Source: a virus
Direction: 5' to 3' (one strand)
Virus record (IMG/VR): IMGVR_UViG_3300037264_001305
Span: 1 to 28,317 of that record
DNA length: 28,317 nucleotides
The position numbers and the translations under genes are program-made. Below are positions 15,370 through 24,129 of this stretch, in pieces. How positions within the stretch are numbered: position 1 is the first letter of the stretch; each line of letters begins with the position of its first letter. The notes beneath the pieces were generated by a model. It worked only from the letters and a program-made list of their open reading frames with translations. It was not told the origin of the DNA and searched no databases.

Positions 15370-16101
15370 ATGCCGCTACCCCTCCTCGCCGCTGGCGCCC
15401 TAGTCCCCCTCGCAGTTGGCGCCGCGCAAGCCGTCACCGGCGGGCTCAAGTCCGAGTTTGACCGGCGCAACGAGGAGGAGGCCGCTCGCCTGCGGAAGCT
15501 CCAGGGGCTCGGCGAGTTCGGGCTCACGGCACAGGAGGAGCGCATCGCGCACCAGGGGCTCATTCAGCCGGTGAAGGCGGCGGCGCAGTACGCGCAGAGC
15601 CGCGCAGAGGCCACGCAGGCGTCGGCGGGCAACGTGTCCGGCGCTGCCCTGTCCAGCCTGCGCCAGGAGACGAGCAGGGGGATCGGCGAGGCGCAGCAGC
15701 GGGCCGCGCTCACGGTCCAGCAGCAGGACGTGGCGAAGCAGCGGGCACAGAAGGCGGAACTCGCGCAGCGCGAGGCCGCGTTGGAGGCGGCCCGCAAGGA
15801 GCGCCGCGCCTCTGTGTTCGAGGGGCTCTCCCAGGCCGCGGCGGCGGGGGGCTCCCTGCTCGGGGCGGTCCCCGAAGTCACGCGGGCGGCTGGCTTGGCG
15901 GGCGCACCCATCCGCGACACGACGGCGCTTGCGGACGCGCTCAACCGGGCGGGCGTCCCAGCCGAGGACCAGCTGGCCCTCCTTGCGATGCCGTCGGCGT
16001 CGCTGACGCGCATCCTTGACGAGGCGCAGCGCGGAATCCTCACGTCTCCGGAGCATCAGATCATGTACCGAATCCTCCAACGTGGGCAGGGGACGCCATG
16101 A
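15370..16101 (+). CDS. Ejection (internal virion) protein 1
   Basis: This 243-residue protein starts at ATG 15370 with GGGAC upstream. Residues 3-25 (LPLLAAGALVPLAVGAAQAV) are hydrophobic and Ala-rich, followed by a long Ala/Gln/Arg/Glu helical stretch (about 60-150) that looks coiled-coil. A second Ala-rich hydrophobic block (VFEGLSQAAAAGGSLLGAVP, about 154-173) follows. This mix of membrane-active Ala-rich helices and coiled coil is typical of podovirus proteins (P22 gp7/gp16/gp20 class) that leave the capsid and form a channel across the host envelope. Position before two larger proteins of similar composition supports that. It ends by an ATGA overlap with the next gene. Confidence 0.65.
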   Translation: MPLPLLAAGALVPLAVGAAQAVTGGLKSEFDRRNEEEAARLRKLQGLGEFGLTAQEERIAHQGLIQPVKAAAQYAQSRAEATQASAGNVSGAALSSLRQETSRGIGEAQQRAALTVQQQDVAKQRAQKAELAQREAALEAARKERRASVFEGLSQAAAAGGSLLGAVPEVTRAAGLAGAPIRDTTALADALNRAGVPAEDQLALLAMPSASLTRILDEAQRGILTSPEHQIMYRILQRGQGTP

Positions 16102-17822
16102 TCCAGCAGATCGGAACCGCCTCCGGGGTTTCCGAGGTCCCGGTGTTCTACGTCCCGGCGCCAAGCCAGCCGGTAAACGCGGCAGCGGCGTTCCTTAACG
16201 CCTTCATGGGGACTAGAAACCCGTGGGCGACGGAGTTGTTCTACCGGCGGCTCACGGCGATGGACCCGAACGAGCGGGCCAAGGCCCTGCTCCGAGCACG
16301 GCAACTGGAGAACGAGGCCGAGCAGACGCGAGCGAACGAGCGGAACGTCTCGCTCCAGGCAGGAAACAGTCTAGCTGAGGCGCTTCTCCGCAGCCTCGAC
16401 AACTCCGCCGACAACCAGACCACGGCCGATATCGAGGGCGCAAAGATCGAGTCTGCGCAGTTCTTGGCGCAGACGGCGCTCCCGGAGGACCCGAATCAGA
16501 AGGCCCTTGTGGTGGAGATCCAGAACCAGATGACGGCGGCGACGGCGGCGATGAACAAGGGCGACGTCGCCGCGGCCGACGAGGCGCTCAACGCGGCTAA
16601 CGCCAAGATGACACAGGTTCTTGCGAGCACGGCCAACAACCCGCAGAAGGCGGCGATCTACAACGCCGTTAGCCAGGCGTCCCGCGGCCTCCAGACCACC
16701 AGTGCTATCCAGCAGGAGGTCCTCTCCCGCCTGGGCGTGCCCGACCTCGCACCCCCGACCCCGCCCCGCACGCCGGGCGCGGGGCGCGTGGACATCGGCG
16801 GGTTCGTTGAGCAGATGGACGCGCTTGGGATCCCGCTCGGCGGGGGCGGTTCTGTCCGCGTCGGCGAGCGAACCACGGGCCCCGTGCCGGAGGCCGCTCC
16901 CGTGCCGGATGGCGCGGCGCCCAGGCTCCAGCCCGTACCCGGTCGGTTCCGCGGCACGCCCGGCAGCCAGGCTGAGGAGGACTTCTACCTCGCCCCACAG
17001 ACGCCCACGTCGGCACCCGCGGCTGAGCCCGCGCCCGCCACGGCTCGCGCCGTCGGCGATGGTTTGTCAGAGTTCGCCCGCTACGTCGATGGCCTGTTCG
17101 CCGACCCCGACGCCGGACTCGGCAAGGTGGGAGATCCGATCTTTCGGCGCGAACGCCGCGGCGACCGCCGCAGCCGAGAGGCGACGGAGGAATTCATTCG
17201 CCAGGCGGCGCCCGGGGCGTCGAGCGATCTACGGCTTGCACTCCAGGGGGTCCCGCCCGGCCCCACGGCAGGCCGCCAGATCCGCAAGGACCGCGCCGCC
17301 ATCGCCGGGGAGTACGCGGATCTGGTCCGGGCCAACGTCGCGCAAGCCGGAACGCAGGTCGGACTCCTTCCGGGCGAATCCGAGTCGCCCACGCCGCCGC
17401 CGCCCACGCCGCCGCCGCCCACGGGGCCGGCGACGAAGCCGACGCTCCGCGAACGGATGGCCTCGCTTGTGCCGCGCAAGGAGCCGACCCGCGAGGCAGT
17501 CCGGGCGCTACCCGTCGCCGAGCGAGAGGCCATGTCTGCTACCTCGACGAGAGCCGCCGCGAAAGAGGCCGGGTTCCGGGGCAGCGATGCGCGCGAGGTG
17601 GCCCGAGTTGGACGGCTGGCCGCCGTCTCCGCGGCGGAGCGTGCGGCAGAGGAGAAGCGGCTTGCAGACCGCGCCGCCCTGGAGGGGGAGGTCATGGGCG
17701 AGTTGTTCGTTGAGCCCGTGCGCGAGTCCCAGGCCCGGCAGAACGCCGACGCGGAAGCCCTGCGGCTCATGGCAGAGGAGCGGGCGCGAAAGAAGGCGGA
17801 CGCCGATGTCTACGCCCGATGA
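16098..17822 (+). CDS. Ejection (internal virion) protein 2, Pro-rich linker
   Basis: The product is 574 residues, starting in an ATGA overlap. The first 200 residues are helical and Ala/Gln-rich, including AAAAFLNAFMGTRNPWATEL (about 28-47). Residues about 215-345 are Pro/Gly/Ala-rich and probably unfolded. A charged helical part follows (about 345-425), then a PTPPPPTPPPPTGP stretch (about 432-445), then a helical, Arg/Glu/Ala-rich C-terminus. I infer an ejected virion protein from its neighbours and composition. There is no lysozyme or transglycosylase active-site motif that I can recognise. The last 17 bases overlap the next gene, which uses another frame. A competing frame over 16621-17805 is open but Arg/Pro/Ser-rich, so it is a shadow. 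Confidence 0.6.
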   Translation: MIQQIGTASGVSEVPVFYVPAPSQPVNAAAAFLNAFMGTRNPWATELFYRRLTAMDPNERAKALLRARQLENEAEQTRANERNVSLQAGNSLAEALLRSLDNSADNQTTADIEGAKIESAQFLAQTALPEDPNQKALVVEIQNQMTAATAAMNKGDVAAADEALNAANAKMTQVLASTANNPQKAAIYNAVSQASRGLQTTSAIQQEVLSRLGVPDLAPPTPPRTPGAGRVDIGGFVEQMDALGIPLGGGGSVRVGERTTGPVPEAAPVPDGAAPRLQPVPGRFRGTPGSQAEEDFYLAPQTPTSAPAAEPAPATARAVGDGLSEFARYVDGLFADPDAGLGKVGDPIFRRERRGDRRSREATEEFIRQAAPGASSDLRLALQGVPPGPTAGRQIRKDRAAIAGEYADLVRANVAQAGTQVGLLPGESESPTPPPPTPPPPTGPATKPTLRERMASLVPRKEPTREAVRALPVAEREAMSATSTRAAAKEAGFRGSDAREVARVGRLAAVSAAERAAEEKRLADRAALEGEVMGELFVEPVRESQARQNADAEALRLMAEERARKKADADVYAR

Positions 17823-20800
17823 GGTAGCCGCCGAGCGCCGCCGCCGCCTGGAGGCCCTCGTCCCCCCGGCGACGCCGACGCCTCCGGCCCTGCTGGAGCA
17901 CCAGGCGGCGCAGTACGACGCCTATCTGACGCGCGGGGAGCGCGACCTTCTCATCGGCGACGCGATCAAGGCGAAGGCCACCGAGTACGAGGCAAAGGGG
18001 ATGCTCACGTCGGAGGCCATGACGCAGGCCGCCAGCGACGTAGGCGCGGCGGTCGGAACGCGCCTCCCGGAGGAGAAGCCTACGGTCTTTGGGGCCATCT
18101 CCCAGGCCGCTGCGGTTCGGCGGACCATCCCGGGCGACCCGCGCCAGACCGCCATAGATGCGGCCCGACGACGCGCAGAGCCGCCAGCCGTCGCCGGGGC
18201 CCGGATGCTCGGTCTGGTGCCCCAAACGCTGGAGGAGGAGCAGGGGAGCGCCCGTGCGCGGGCTGAAACGGTCTTGGAGCTTGGCTCACTGGCCGCCAAG
18301 GGGCTCGATGCCCTGTCGGTCGGGGGTACGAAGGTCGGGCCCGCCGTCGAACAGATACGGGCGGGCGCAGGCCGACGACTTTCGGAGATGTACCCGGATG
18401 CGCCGCAGACGAGGGCGGAGCGCGGGATTATCGCCGCCGGGGACGCGGGGCTTCCGCTGGAGACGGAGGAGGGGGCCGCGCTCCGGTTCTATGGGAGCTT
18501 GGCCCCCGCCCTGGTGCAGGAGTACGCGCTGGCCACCCCAACCGGGGTGGGCCTTCGGAAGGCGGGCGGGCAGATGGCCGGGCCGCGCGACATCATGGCC
18601 GCGGTGGAGACGCACCAGCAGGCGGGCGACGACGTCCCCACGGCGCTCGGGAAGGCGTTCGGCGAACTGGACTTCGGGCTCGCGCGGCTGGAGGACGTGC
18701 TCGGTACGAGGCCGGAGGATCGGAGCCTGCTGGCCGACTCTACGCTAGACGAACGCTCGGAGTGGAGCAAACCCTTCTTTCGGGCCATGCACAAGGTCGA
18801 ACAGGGCCGGATGCTGGGCGACGACCTCGAGGCGGCGGCGCCACAGGACGACTCGATAGCCAGCCAGGGGATCCGAAAACTCGCCTGGGGCACGGGTCTG
18901 GCGGCGGAGTTCCTGGTGCCCTGGGAAGGGCCGTTCATGCTCCCGTTCAAGGGGGCCAAGGCGGCCAAGACCGCGGCTAAGCTCCCGGAGGGGGTCGACC
19001 GGGTCGCGGCGTTCGCGCGGATCCTGCAGGGGCGGGGCTCGGAGATCCCCGACATGCTCGCCCGGAGCATGACCGCACGGGCAGAAGCCGGGGAGCGCGT
19101 AGAGGATCTGTACGCACTGCTTCCGGCGGAGCTTCGGGCCACGGCGGACGAGATGCTCGCTGAGGACGGGATCACGGTTCGGCGACCGAGCGAGGCCCGA
19201 ACCCTGGGCGGGTACGAGACGGAGCAGATATCCGCGCGTGAGCTTGCGGCCCTGCGGGGCCCGGCCCGGGAGCGAGCGGCAGAGCAGATGCGGGCGGAGT
19301 ATGGCGCCGCCGGACCCGGCCCAGACGCCGCGCGTGTTCGGGCGGCGATGGGAGACGAGGCCCTTACGCTTCACTTGACCGACAAGGACCGCGCCCTGCT
19401 CGCCCGCGCCGCCGGGGGCCGCGCAATGGCTGGGCGGATCCTCGACGAGCCGGTTGCCCCCGGCCCAGACGCCGCGCGTGTTCGGGCGGCGATGGGAGAC
19501 GAGGCCCTTACGCTTCACCTGACCGACAAGGACCGCGCCCTGCTCGCCCGCCCCGCCGGGGGCCGCGCAATGGCTGGGCGGATCCTCGACGAGCCGGTTG
19601 CCCGGTCGCTGGCCTCCGAGGACGTCCGCAACGTCCTGGGCGTGGAGCCGCGCGCCGCCATCCTCCGTGGCGAGCGAGAGGCGCGAGCGGCGCAGATCGC
19701 GCAAGCCGGGGAGGCCCTTGCAGACGTCCGCCCGGCCGTCCCCGGGGTCATCAAGCAGCAGGCGAAGGAGTACCTCGACAACCTTGCGGGTCCGGCGCTG
19801 GCGGAGATCGAGAAGGCTGAGGCCGACCTGGCCGACCGGCTCCTGGCAGCCATGGGGAAGGCCACGGCGGCGGTCCAGGCGAAGGGCCTGGACCGGTCCC
19901 TGCTCAACATGAACGACTACATGACCTGGGCCTACGCGCGGCAGGTTGCCCGCAAGGGGCTAACGCCGGAGGAGGCGCGATCCGCGGGGCTCGGCGGCCT
20001 CCCGCAGGGCGGCGGGTTCGAGAAGCTACGCCACCTGGACCCGACGCAGACGCCGCACGCGCCAGACTACCGACTCCTCACCAGCGGGGGCGAACTTGTC
20101 GAGGGCGGCGACTTGCGCCGCGTGCTCACGACCATGCTCCACCGTCAGAACTTCGGGGACGAGGTCCAGTTCCTTGACCAACGCAGCGTGGCGAAATGGG
20201 CGGGTTTCAGCCACAACCCGGCCAACATAGCTAAGCGGATGAACCGCAAGGGCAAGGCCGCAGCGGTCGGCGCTCTCAAGTCGGATTATCACTTTGCCTC
20301 TCCCGCCGAGAAGGCCGTCGTGGACGGGCTCGCCGCGGGCCCCCGTGGGCAGATCAGCACCGACAAGATCCTCGCCTCTATACAGGACTCGACGAGCCTG
20401 ACCGGACTGCCACCGGAGTTTACGGAGATGGCGTCTCGGTTCTTCCGGGCCGTCTTTGGCGGCTCGCCAACGCCCCGGCATGGGCGGGTCCGGACTCTCG
20501 ACGCGCGGGAGGAAGCCATCGTCGCCGCCGTCGGGGACGCCATGCGCGCCCGGTGGAGTTCGGCACTCGGAACGGCCGACGTGGTCCAGCCTGTGGCGGG
20601 CATGGTCGTCAGCCGGTCGGACTACGACGCGATGAAGCGGCGGATCCTGTCGAACCGGGCCGGCGCCGGCTACGTCCCCCTTGGGAGCTTCAAGCTGGGC
20701 GCGCTGACCCCGGGTCGTCGTGGGCGGCTACTCTCCTGGGAAGCCGGAGGCGAGGACGCAGCACGCCGATACTTCGCGCGGTACGGGATTGAGTTGCCAG

Positions 20801-23337
20801 CCAGCGCCACCGATGCGGACCTACTCCAACTGGAGAACCGGGTCCTCCAGTTGGAGGGCGGTCGGTCGGCGGACGCGCGGCACGCCATCCGGGGCACGGG
20901 CGACCTCTCCACGAGGCTGCTCAACGCCCTGTCACGTCCCGTCGCCGCGGCGCGCGGGCTCTCAAGCCCTCTCTCCAGCATCGTCCTTGGCGGCACGGGG
21001 AACGTGCTCCAGCAGTTGGCGCCCGGCGCGCGGACAGTGGTAGAGGCGGGCCTGCGCCGGATGCAGCACGCGGGGATTGAGGTTCGCGACGGGGTCCGCG
21101 AAGCCATCCGCCGCGGGGTCACCCCGAGCGAGGCGCTGCACTCCGTCGTCATGGGCTACCGTCCGGTGGGCGAGATCGAGATCCTGCTCGTCGATGCGCT
21201 GCGGAGCCCGAAGCCGGCATCCGCCGCATTCGTGTTCGCGCTGCGGAAGGAGGTGCTCGCCCGGGTCAAGGGCGACGACTTCCCGAATCTGCACAGTAAC
21301 GACGTGCGGGAGGTCCAGGCGGCGCTCTCGGACTACGCGCTCGTGCGGGAGAAGGACATGGAGGAGTTGGGGCGTCGGCTCCTGTCGACCGCCATTGACC
21401 CGGCCCGCTTCGACCCTGCGAGACTCACGGGGGCGAGCCCGCTGAACCGTGGGCAGTTGCGCGAGGTCTGGCGGGAGTTTGTCGTCACCGGACGGCTTGA
21501 CGGGCCCGTGGCGCTCCATGCCGTCGAACAGGTTTGGAGCGTGGACGCGGCAAAGGCCGCCGCGAAGATGGACCAGGACGACCGTCTCCAGGCGTTCGCC
21601 GTCCGGCTCAAGTCGGACGATATCGAACGTGAGGTGCTCCAGAAGCTCGCTGAGGCCGGTCTGGGCACGGCCGATCCGGAGGTTGTTCGTGCTGCGCAGG
21701 CGCTCATGTCGGGCCCCGGGGCTGCCCGTGGCCTCGACCCGTTCACTCTGTCCCAGGCGCGGCGGCTACTAGAGCGCCACGGGCTGGCGGAGGGGGTCGG
21801 CGCTATCGACTTCGCGCACATCGGGGACATGTTCTACCTGCCTGGGTTTGCCGCCGAACTCAAGGCAGCCAAGGCCGCGGGCGTGAACCTCAAGGACACC
21901 CAGGCGCGGGCCGCCGCTCAGTGGGCATTCGGCCAATACAAGCACATGCTGACGGCATACTCGCCCGGCTACCACATCACGAACATGCTTTCGATCCTCC
22001 CGTCCTTGATTATGACGCAGGGCTTGGCAGGCACCGCGAGGACTCTGTCCACCTTGGGGCGGCACCCGGCGATGGCGTGGAAGCTCTCGCAGCGGCTTTC
22101 GGGCGTGGAGTGGTATGGGCTGCCCGACTTGGCCGGGCGCGTGCATGTCACCCCAGACGGTCGGGTGTTTTCTGCTGAGGAGTTGGCCCGAGAGTTCCAG
22201 TCGCTAGGGTTATCGGACGGACGGGCCGCCGCTCTGTACGCGCGCCAGGTCGCTAACGAGATCAAGCGGTCGACGGGGCTGTGGGGGTTCGCAAGCCGCA
22301 ACGCCTCCAACCTACGGGACGCGGTCGTGGGCGTCAGCGAAATGCTGGAGCGCGCCGTTCGCTCCGGCGTGGCGCTCGACGCGCTCAACCGCGGGGAGAG
22401 TATGGAGTCGGCGGTCGCCGCGGGGCGCCGTGCCCTGTTCGACTACGCGGACGCGACCGCGGCCGACCGCATTATATCCACTTGGGGCCCCATCTTCTGG
22501 CTGTTCCACCGCAAGAACATGGACGCCTTTTGGAAAGCGGTTGCAGACAACCCGGCGCGCGTCATGGGCACGCTTCGGCTGGCTGCGCAGCAGCGGCGGG
22601 CGGCGGGCGATGACGAGTACCAGCAGGCGCTCGCCAGGGACACCGACCTTTCCCGGGCCGTGCTGGGGCAGCTTGACACGCCCTGGTCTGGGAAGGTGCG
22701 GATCTCCACCGGCTCGGTTTTGACGCCGGTAGAGGCCGCCCTGCTCACCCGGGTTCTGACGTCCGTGCCTGGGGAGTTCCTGGGCGGCGCCCCCATGGGC
22801 GAGGCGGGCGAGGCGACCCGCGCGCTCGCGGGCCAGGCGAACCCCCTCACCCAGCAGGGGATCGCGACGGTCGCCGACGTGGACCCGTCTACCGGGTTCC
22901 GCCTGTCGCCGTCCGCGTCGAACGACATCCCGGAGTGGATGATGCAGGTCCCGCCGCTGGCGGACCATCTCGGCTGGGCGTATGGGATCGAGCGATACCG
23001 GCGCAAGGACGAGGACTACGCGCGGGCAGATACCTACATCGGCCACCGACCCTACTTCTACGCGCCAGGCGGCCAGGACGCGGCGAAGAATAAACGGCAG
23101 TGGCAGGCGTTTAAGCGCACGTCTGGCCTCGGGCGCAAGCTCGACGAGGTGCAGTCCCTCTACGAGATGACGCTGGACCCAGACCCGAAGTACGGGCGCG
23201 TCGTGCCGGCGCTCAAGCTCCTGGGGCTCCATGTGGCGGAGGCGCCAGACCCCGGAATCGCCGAGCTTCGGGTACGGTCGACGCAGGCGTCGACTCTCCG
23301 GGCGATGGTTCCGGCCGCAGAGCAGGAGGCGCGTTAG
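17806..23337 (+). CDS. Giant ejection (internal virion) protein, 1843 residues
   Basis: I start this gene at ATG 17806, which overlaps the previous gene by 17 bases; the frame is open back to 16621, but that part is an artefact of GC content. The protein is almost entirely helical and Ala/Arg/Glu/Leu-rich, as in very large podovirus ejection proteins. A near-exact duplicated 48-residue block occupies 504-551 and 552-599. Near the C-terminus are a moderately hydrophobic part around NMLSILPSLIMTQGLAG (about 1393-1409) and a block at about 1546-1585 (FDYADATAADRII, GPIFWLFHRKNMDAFWKAV, NPAR). The second block resembles the F-DY-D-x-T...P-F-x-W-x-x-x-N...NP segment recurring in giant phage virion/polyvalent proteins. 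I recognise no enzymatic domain with confidence. It likely enters the host with the DNA and forms or lines the trans-envelope conduit. Confidence 0.72.
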   Translation: MSTPDEVAAERRRRLEALVPPATPTPPALLEHQAAQYDAYLTRGERDLLIGDAIKAKATEYEAKGMLTSEAMTQAASDVGAAVGTRLPEEKPTVFGAISQAAAVRRTIPGDPRQTAIDAARRRAEPPAVAGARMLGLVPQTLEEEQGSARARAETVLELGSLAAKGLDALSVGGTKVGPAVEQIRAGAGRRLSEMYPDAPQTRAERGIIAAGDAGLPLETEEGAALRFYGSLAPALVQEYALATPTGVGLRKAGGQMAGPRDIMAAVETHQQAGDDVPTALGKAFGELDFGLARLEDVLGTRPEDRSLLADSTLDERSEWSKPFFRAMHKVEQGRMLGDDLEAAAPQDDSIASQGIRKLAWGTGLAAEFLVPWEGPFMLPFKGAKAAKTAAKLPEGVDRVAAFARILQGRGSEIPDMLARSMTARAEAGERVEDLYALLPAELRATADEMLAEDGITVRRPSEARTLGGYETEQISARELAALRGPARERAAEQMRAEYGAAGPGPDAARVRAAMGDEALTLHLTDKDRALLARAAGGRAMAGRILDEPVAPGPDAARVRAAMGDEALTLHLTDKDRALLARPAGGRAMAGRILDEPVARSLASEDVRNVLGVEPRAAILRGEREARAAQIAQAGEALADVRPAVPGVIKQQAKEYLDNLAGPALAEIEKAEADLADRLLAAMGKATAAVQAKGLDRSLLNMNDYMTWAYARQVARKGLTPEEARSAGLGGLPQGGGFEKLRHLDPTQTPHAPDYRLLTSGGELVEGGDLRRVLTTMLHRQNFGDEVQFLDQRSVAKWAGFSHNPANIAKRMNRKGKAAAVGALKSDYHFASPAEKAVVDGLAAGPRGQISTDKILASIQDSTSLTGLPPEFTEMASRFFRAVFGGSPTPRHGRVRTLDAREEAIVAAVGDAMRARWSSALGTADVVQPVAGMVVSRSDYDAMKRRILSNRAGAGYVPLGSFKLGALTPGRRGRLLSWEAGGEDAARRYFARYGIELPASATDADLLQLENRVLQLEGGRSADARHAIRGTGDLSTRLLNALSRPVAAARGLSSPLSSIVLGGTGNVLQQLAPGARTVVEAGLRRMQHAGIEVRDGVREAIRRGVTPSEALHSVVMGYRPVGEIEILLVDALRSPKPASAAFVFALRKEVLARVKGDDFPNLHSNDVREVQAALSDYALVREKDMEELGRRLLSTAIDPARFDPARLTGASPLNRGQLREVWREFVVTGRLDGPVALHAVEQVWSVDAAKAAAKMDQDDRLQAFAVRLKSDDIEREVLQKLAEAGLGTADPEVVRAAQALMSGPGAARGLDPFTLSQARRLLERHGLAEGVGAIDFAHIGDMFYLPGFAAELKAAKAAGVNLKDTQARAAAQWAFGQYKHMLTAYSPGYHITNMLSILPSLIMTQGLAGTARTLSTLGRHPAMAWKLSQRLSGVEWYGLPDLAGRVHVTPDGRVFSAEELAREFQSLGLSDGRAAALYARQVANEIKRSTGLWGFASRNASNLRDAVVGVSEMLERAVRSGVALDALNRGESMESAVAAGRRALFDYADATAADRIISTWGPIFWLFHRKNMDAFWKAVADNPARVMGTLRLAAQQRRAAGDDEYQQALARDTDLSRAVLGQLDTPWSGKVRISTGSVLTPVEAALLTRVLTSVPGEFLGGAPMGEAGEATRALAGQANPLTQQGIATVADVDPSTGFRLSPSASNDIPEWMMQVPPLADHLGWAYGIERYRRKDEDYARADTYIGHRPYFYAPGGQDAAKNKRQWQAFKRTSGLGRKLDEVQSLYEMTLDPDPKYGRVVPALKLLGLHVAEAPDPGIAELRVRSTQASTLRAMVPAAEQEAR
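19315..19602 (+). repeat. Two-copy 144-bp tandem duplication in the giant gene
   Basis: Copies lie at 19315-19458 and 19459-19602. They differ at only two bases by my comparison: one is synonymous (ACTTG versus ACCTG) and one changes Ala to Pro. Each copy encodes 48 residues, in frame, beginning PGPDAARVRAAMGDEALTLH and ending GRILDEPVA. The near identity indicates a recent duplication, or an assembly artefact. Confidence 0.93.
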
Positions 23338-23355
23338 CGCGAAGGGGGCGCGACG

Positions 23356-23364
23356 TGCTACGCT
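23356..23364 (+). promoter_or_regulatory. Possible extended -10 promoter before fiber/lysis genes
   Basis: TGCTACGCT fits an extended -10 element (TG-n-TAnnnT), with the hexamer TACGCT at 23359-23364. It lies in the 46-base gap after the giant gene. No convincing -35 box is present. Transcription from about 23371 would give a very short leader containing the AGGAG at 23374-23378, the ribosome-binding site of the next gene. Confidence 0.45.
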
Positions 23365-23383
23365 GCGCAAAACAGGAGCCACG

Positions 23384-23773
23384 ATGGCGCGTTCGTTCCG
23401 TAAGGAAATAACCATAGACGTCATCTCCGTAGGCGCCGGGGTCGTATGGGGCAACGCCACCATCTTCCCAGAAGGCGTCGCGGGCGTGGTAACCGGGCTC
23501 ACGGTTCGCGTTTCCGCCGCCCCGGGCGCGGGCCCCGCGGACCTGTACCTGGCCACGAACGGCGAGCTTCTCTCCGCGGTCCCCGCCGTAGAGGACTACG
23601 TGGTCAAGGCGGCGGCGGTCCCGCTCACGGTTTCCGCCACGGCGGCAAGCCTGGATACCGGCTTTGACTTTCCGCCACGGTTCAAGCGCGGGCTCACCCT
23701 GGCCGCGGCCGTTACCACCGTGGCGGGCACATACACCCTGGTTTGGGTCGTCAGCGGGGAAACCGACTCGTGA
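23384..23773 (+). CDS. Small beta-rich virion protein
   Basis: The 129-residue product starts at ATG 23384 with AGGAG five bases upstream; the frame is open farther left only as a shadow of the giant gene. A basic N-terminus (MARSFRKEITIDVIS) is followed by alternating hydrophobic and polar residues, Val/Ala/Gly/Thr-rich with few charged residues, pointing to a beta-sandwich (VAGVVTGLTVRVSAAPGAGP; GTYTLVWVVSG at the end). No enzyme motif is seen. Position before the related genes at 23770 and 24130 suggests a capsid- or tail-surface protein. The function is unknown. Confidence 0.62.
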   Translation: MARSFRKEITIDVISVGAGVVWGNATIFPEGVAGVVTGLTVRVSAAPGAGPADLYLATNGELLSAVPAVEDYVVKAAAVPLTVSATAASLDTGFDFPPRFKRGLTLAAAVTTVAGTYTLVWVVSGETDS

Positions 23774-24129
23774 GCCAGGATGCGCTGGTTGTTCGGCCTC
23801 CGCCATCCGCCGCAGGGCTGGAGGTGGCAGAGTTCGCCGTGCCGGCCAACCCCGGGGTCGGCAGCGTGAGCTTCGCCACCGACCGCAAGATCCACCTGCT
23901 ATGGCTGGTCACGACCACCGGCGGGGCTGGCGATGCCTTCAACGTCAACAACGACGGAAACACGCTGGCGGGCGCTGGCCTCGAAACCATCCGGCCAGAC
24001 GACCAGGGCTATCACTACGCGGAAACCCTCATCCTCGCCGAGCGTACCGTGCTCGCCGGCAACCTGATTGAGGCGACGCTAACGGGCGCGCAAACCGCGC
24101 AATGTTTTTTGCTACATGGGCCGGCGTAG
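23770..24129 (+). CDS. Small virion-type protein with MSQDALVVRPP N-terminus
   Basis: The start is GTG 23770 in a GTGA overlap, giving 119 residues. Its first 11 residues, MSQDALVVRPP, are nearly the same as those of the following gene (MSQNALVVRPP), while the rest differs. The body is beta-rich (VSFATDRKIHLLWLVTTTGG), with a Gly/Asn loop (GDAFNVNNDGNTLAGAG) and a Gln/Tyr/His-rich middle. The shared N-terminal peptide separates as a docking or packaging tag on different cargo domains, an inference set out under findings. No known enzyme motif is present. Confidence 0.65.
   Translation: MSQDALVVRPPPSAAGLEVAEFAVPANPGVGSVSFATDRKIHLLWLVTTTGGAGDAFNVNNDGNTLAGAGLETIRPDDQGYHYAETLILAERTVLAGNLIEATLTGAQTAQCFLLHGPA

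Noticed and set aside
17383-17425. CCG/CCC-rich repeat in the second ejection gene
   Set aside because: It is simply the coding sequence of a Pro-Thr linker (PTPPPPTPPPP), an ordinary flexible hinge, not an independent DNA element.
16621-17805. Upstream extension of the giant ejection gene, which would make a 2238-residue protein
   Set aside because: This part overlaps the whole second half of the 16098-17822 gene in another frame and is Arg/Pro/Ser-rich nonsense of a GC-rich sequence. The ATG at 17806, near the end of that gene, fits the packing style.
22312-23556. Long minus-strand open frame (414 codons)
   Set aside because: It lies opposite the 3' part of the giant gene and crosses a promoter-like gap; its composition is Arg/His/Pro-rich with no domain. 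Open frames opposite GC-rich genes are expected by chance.
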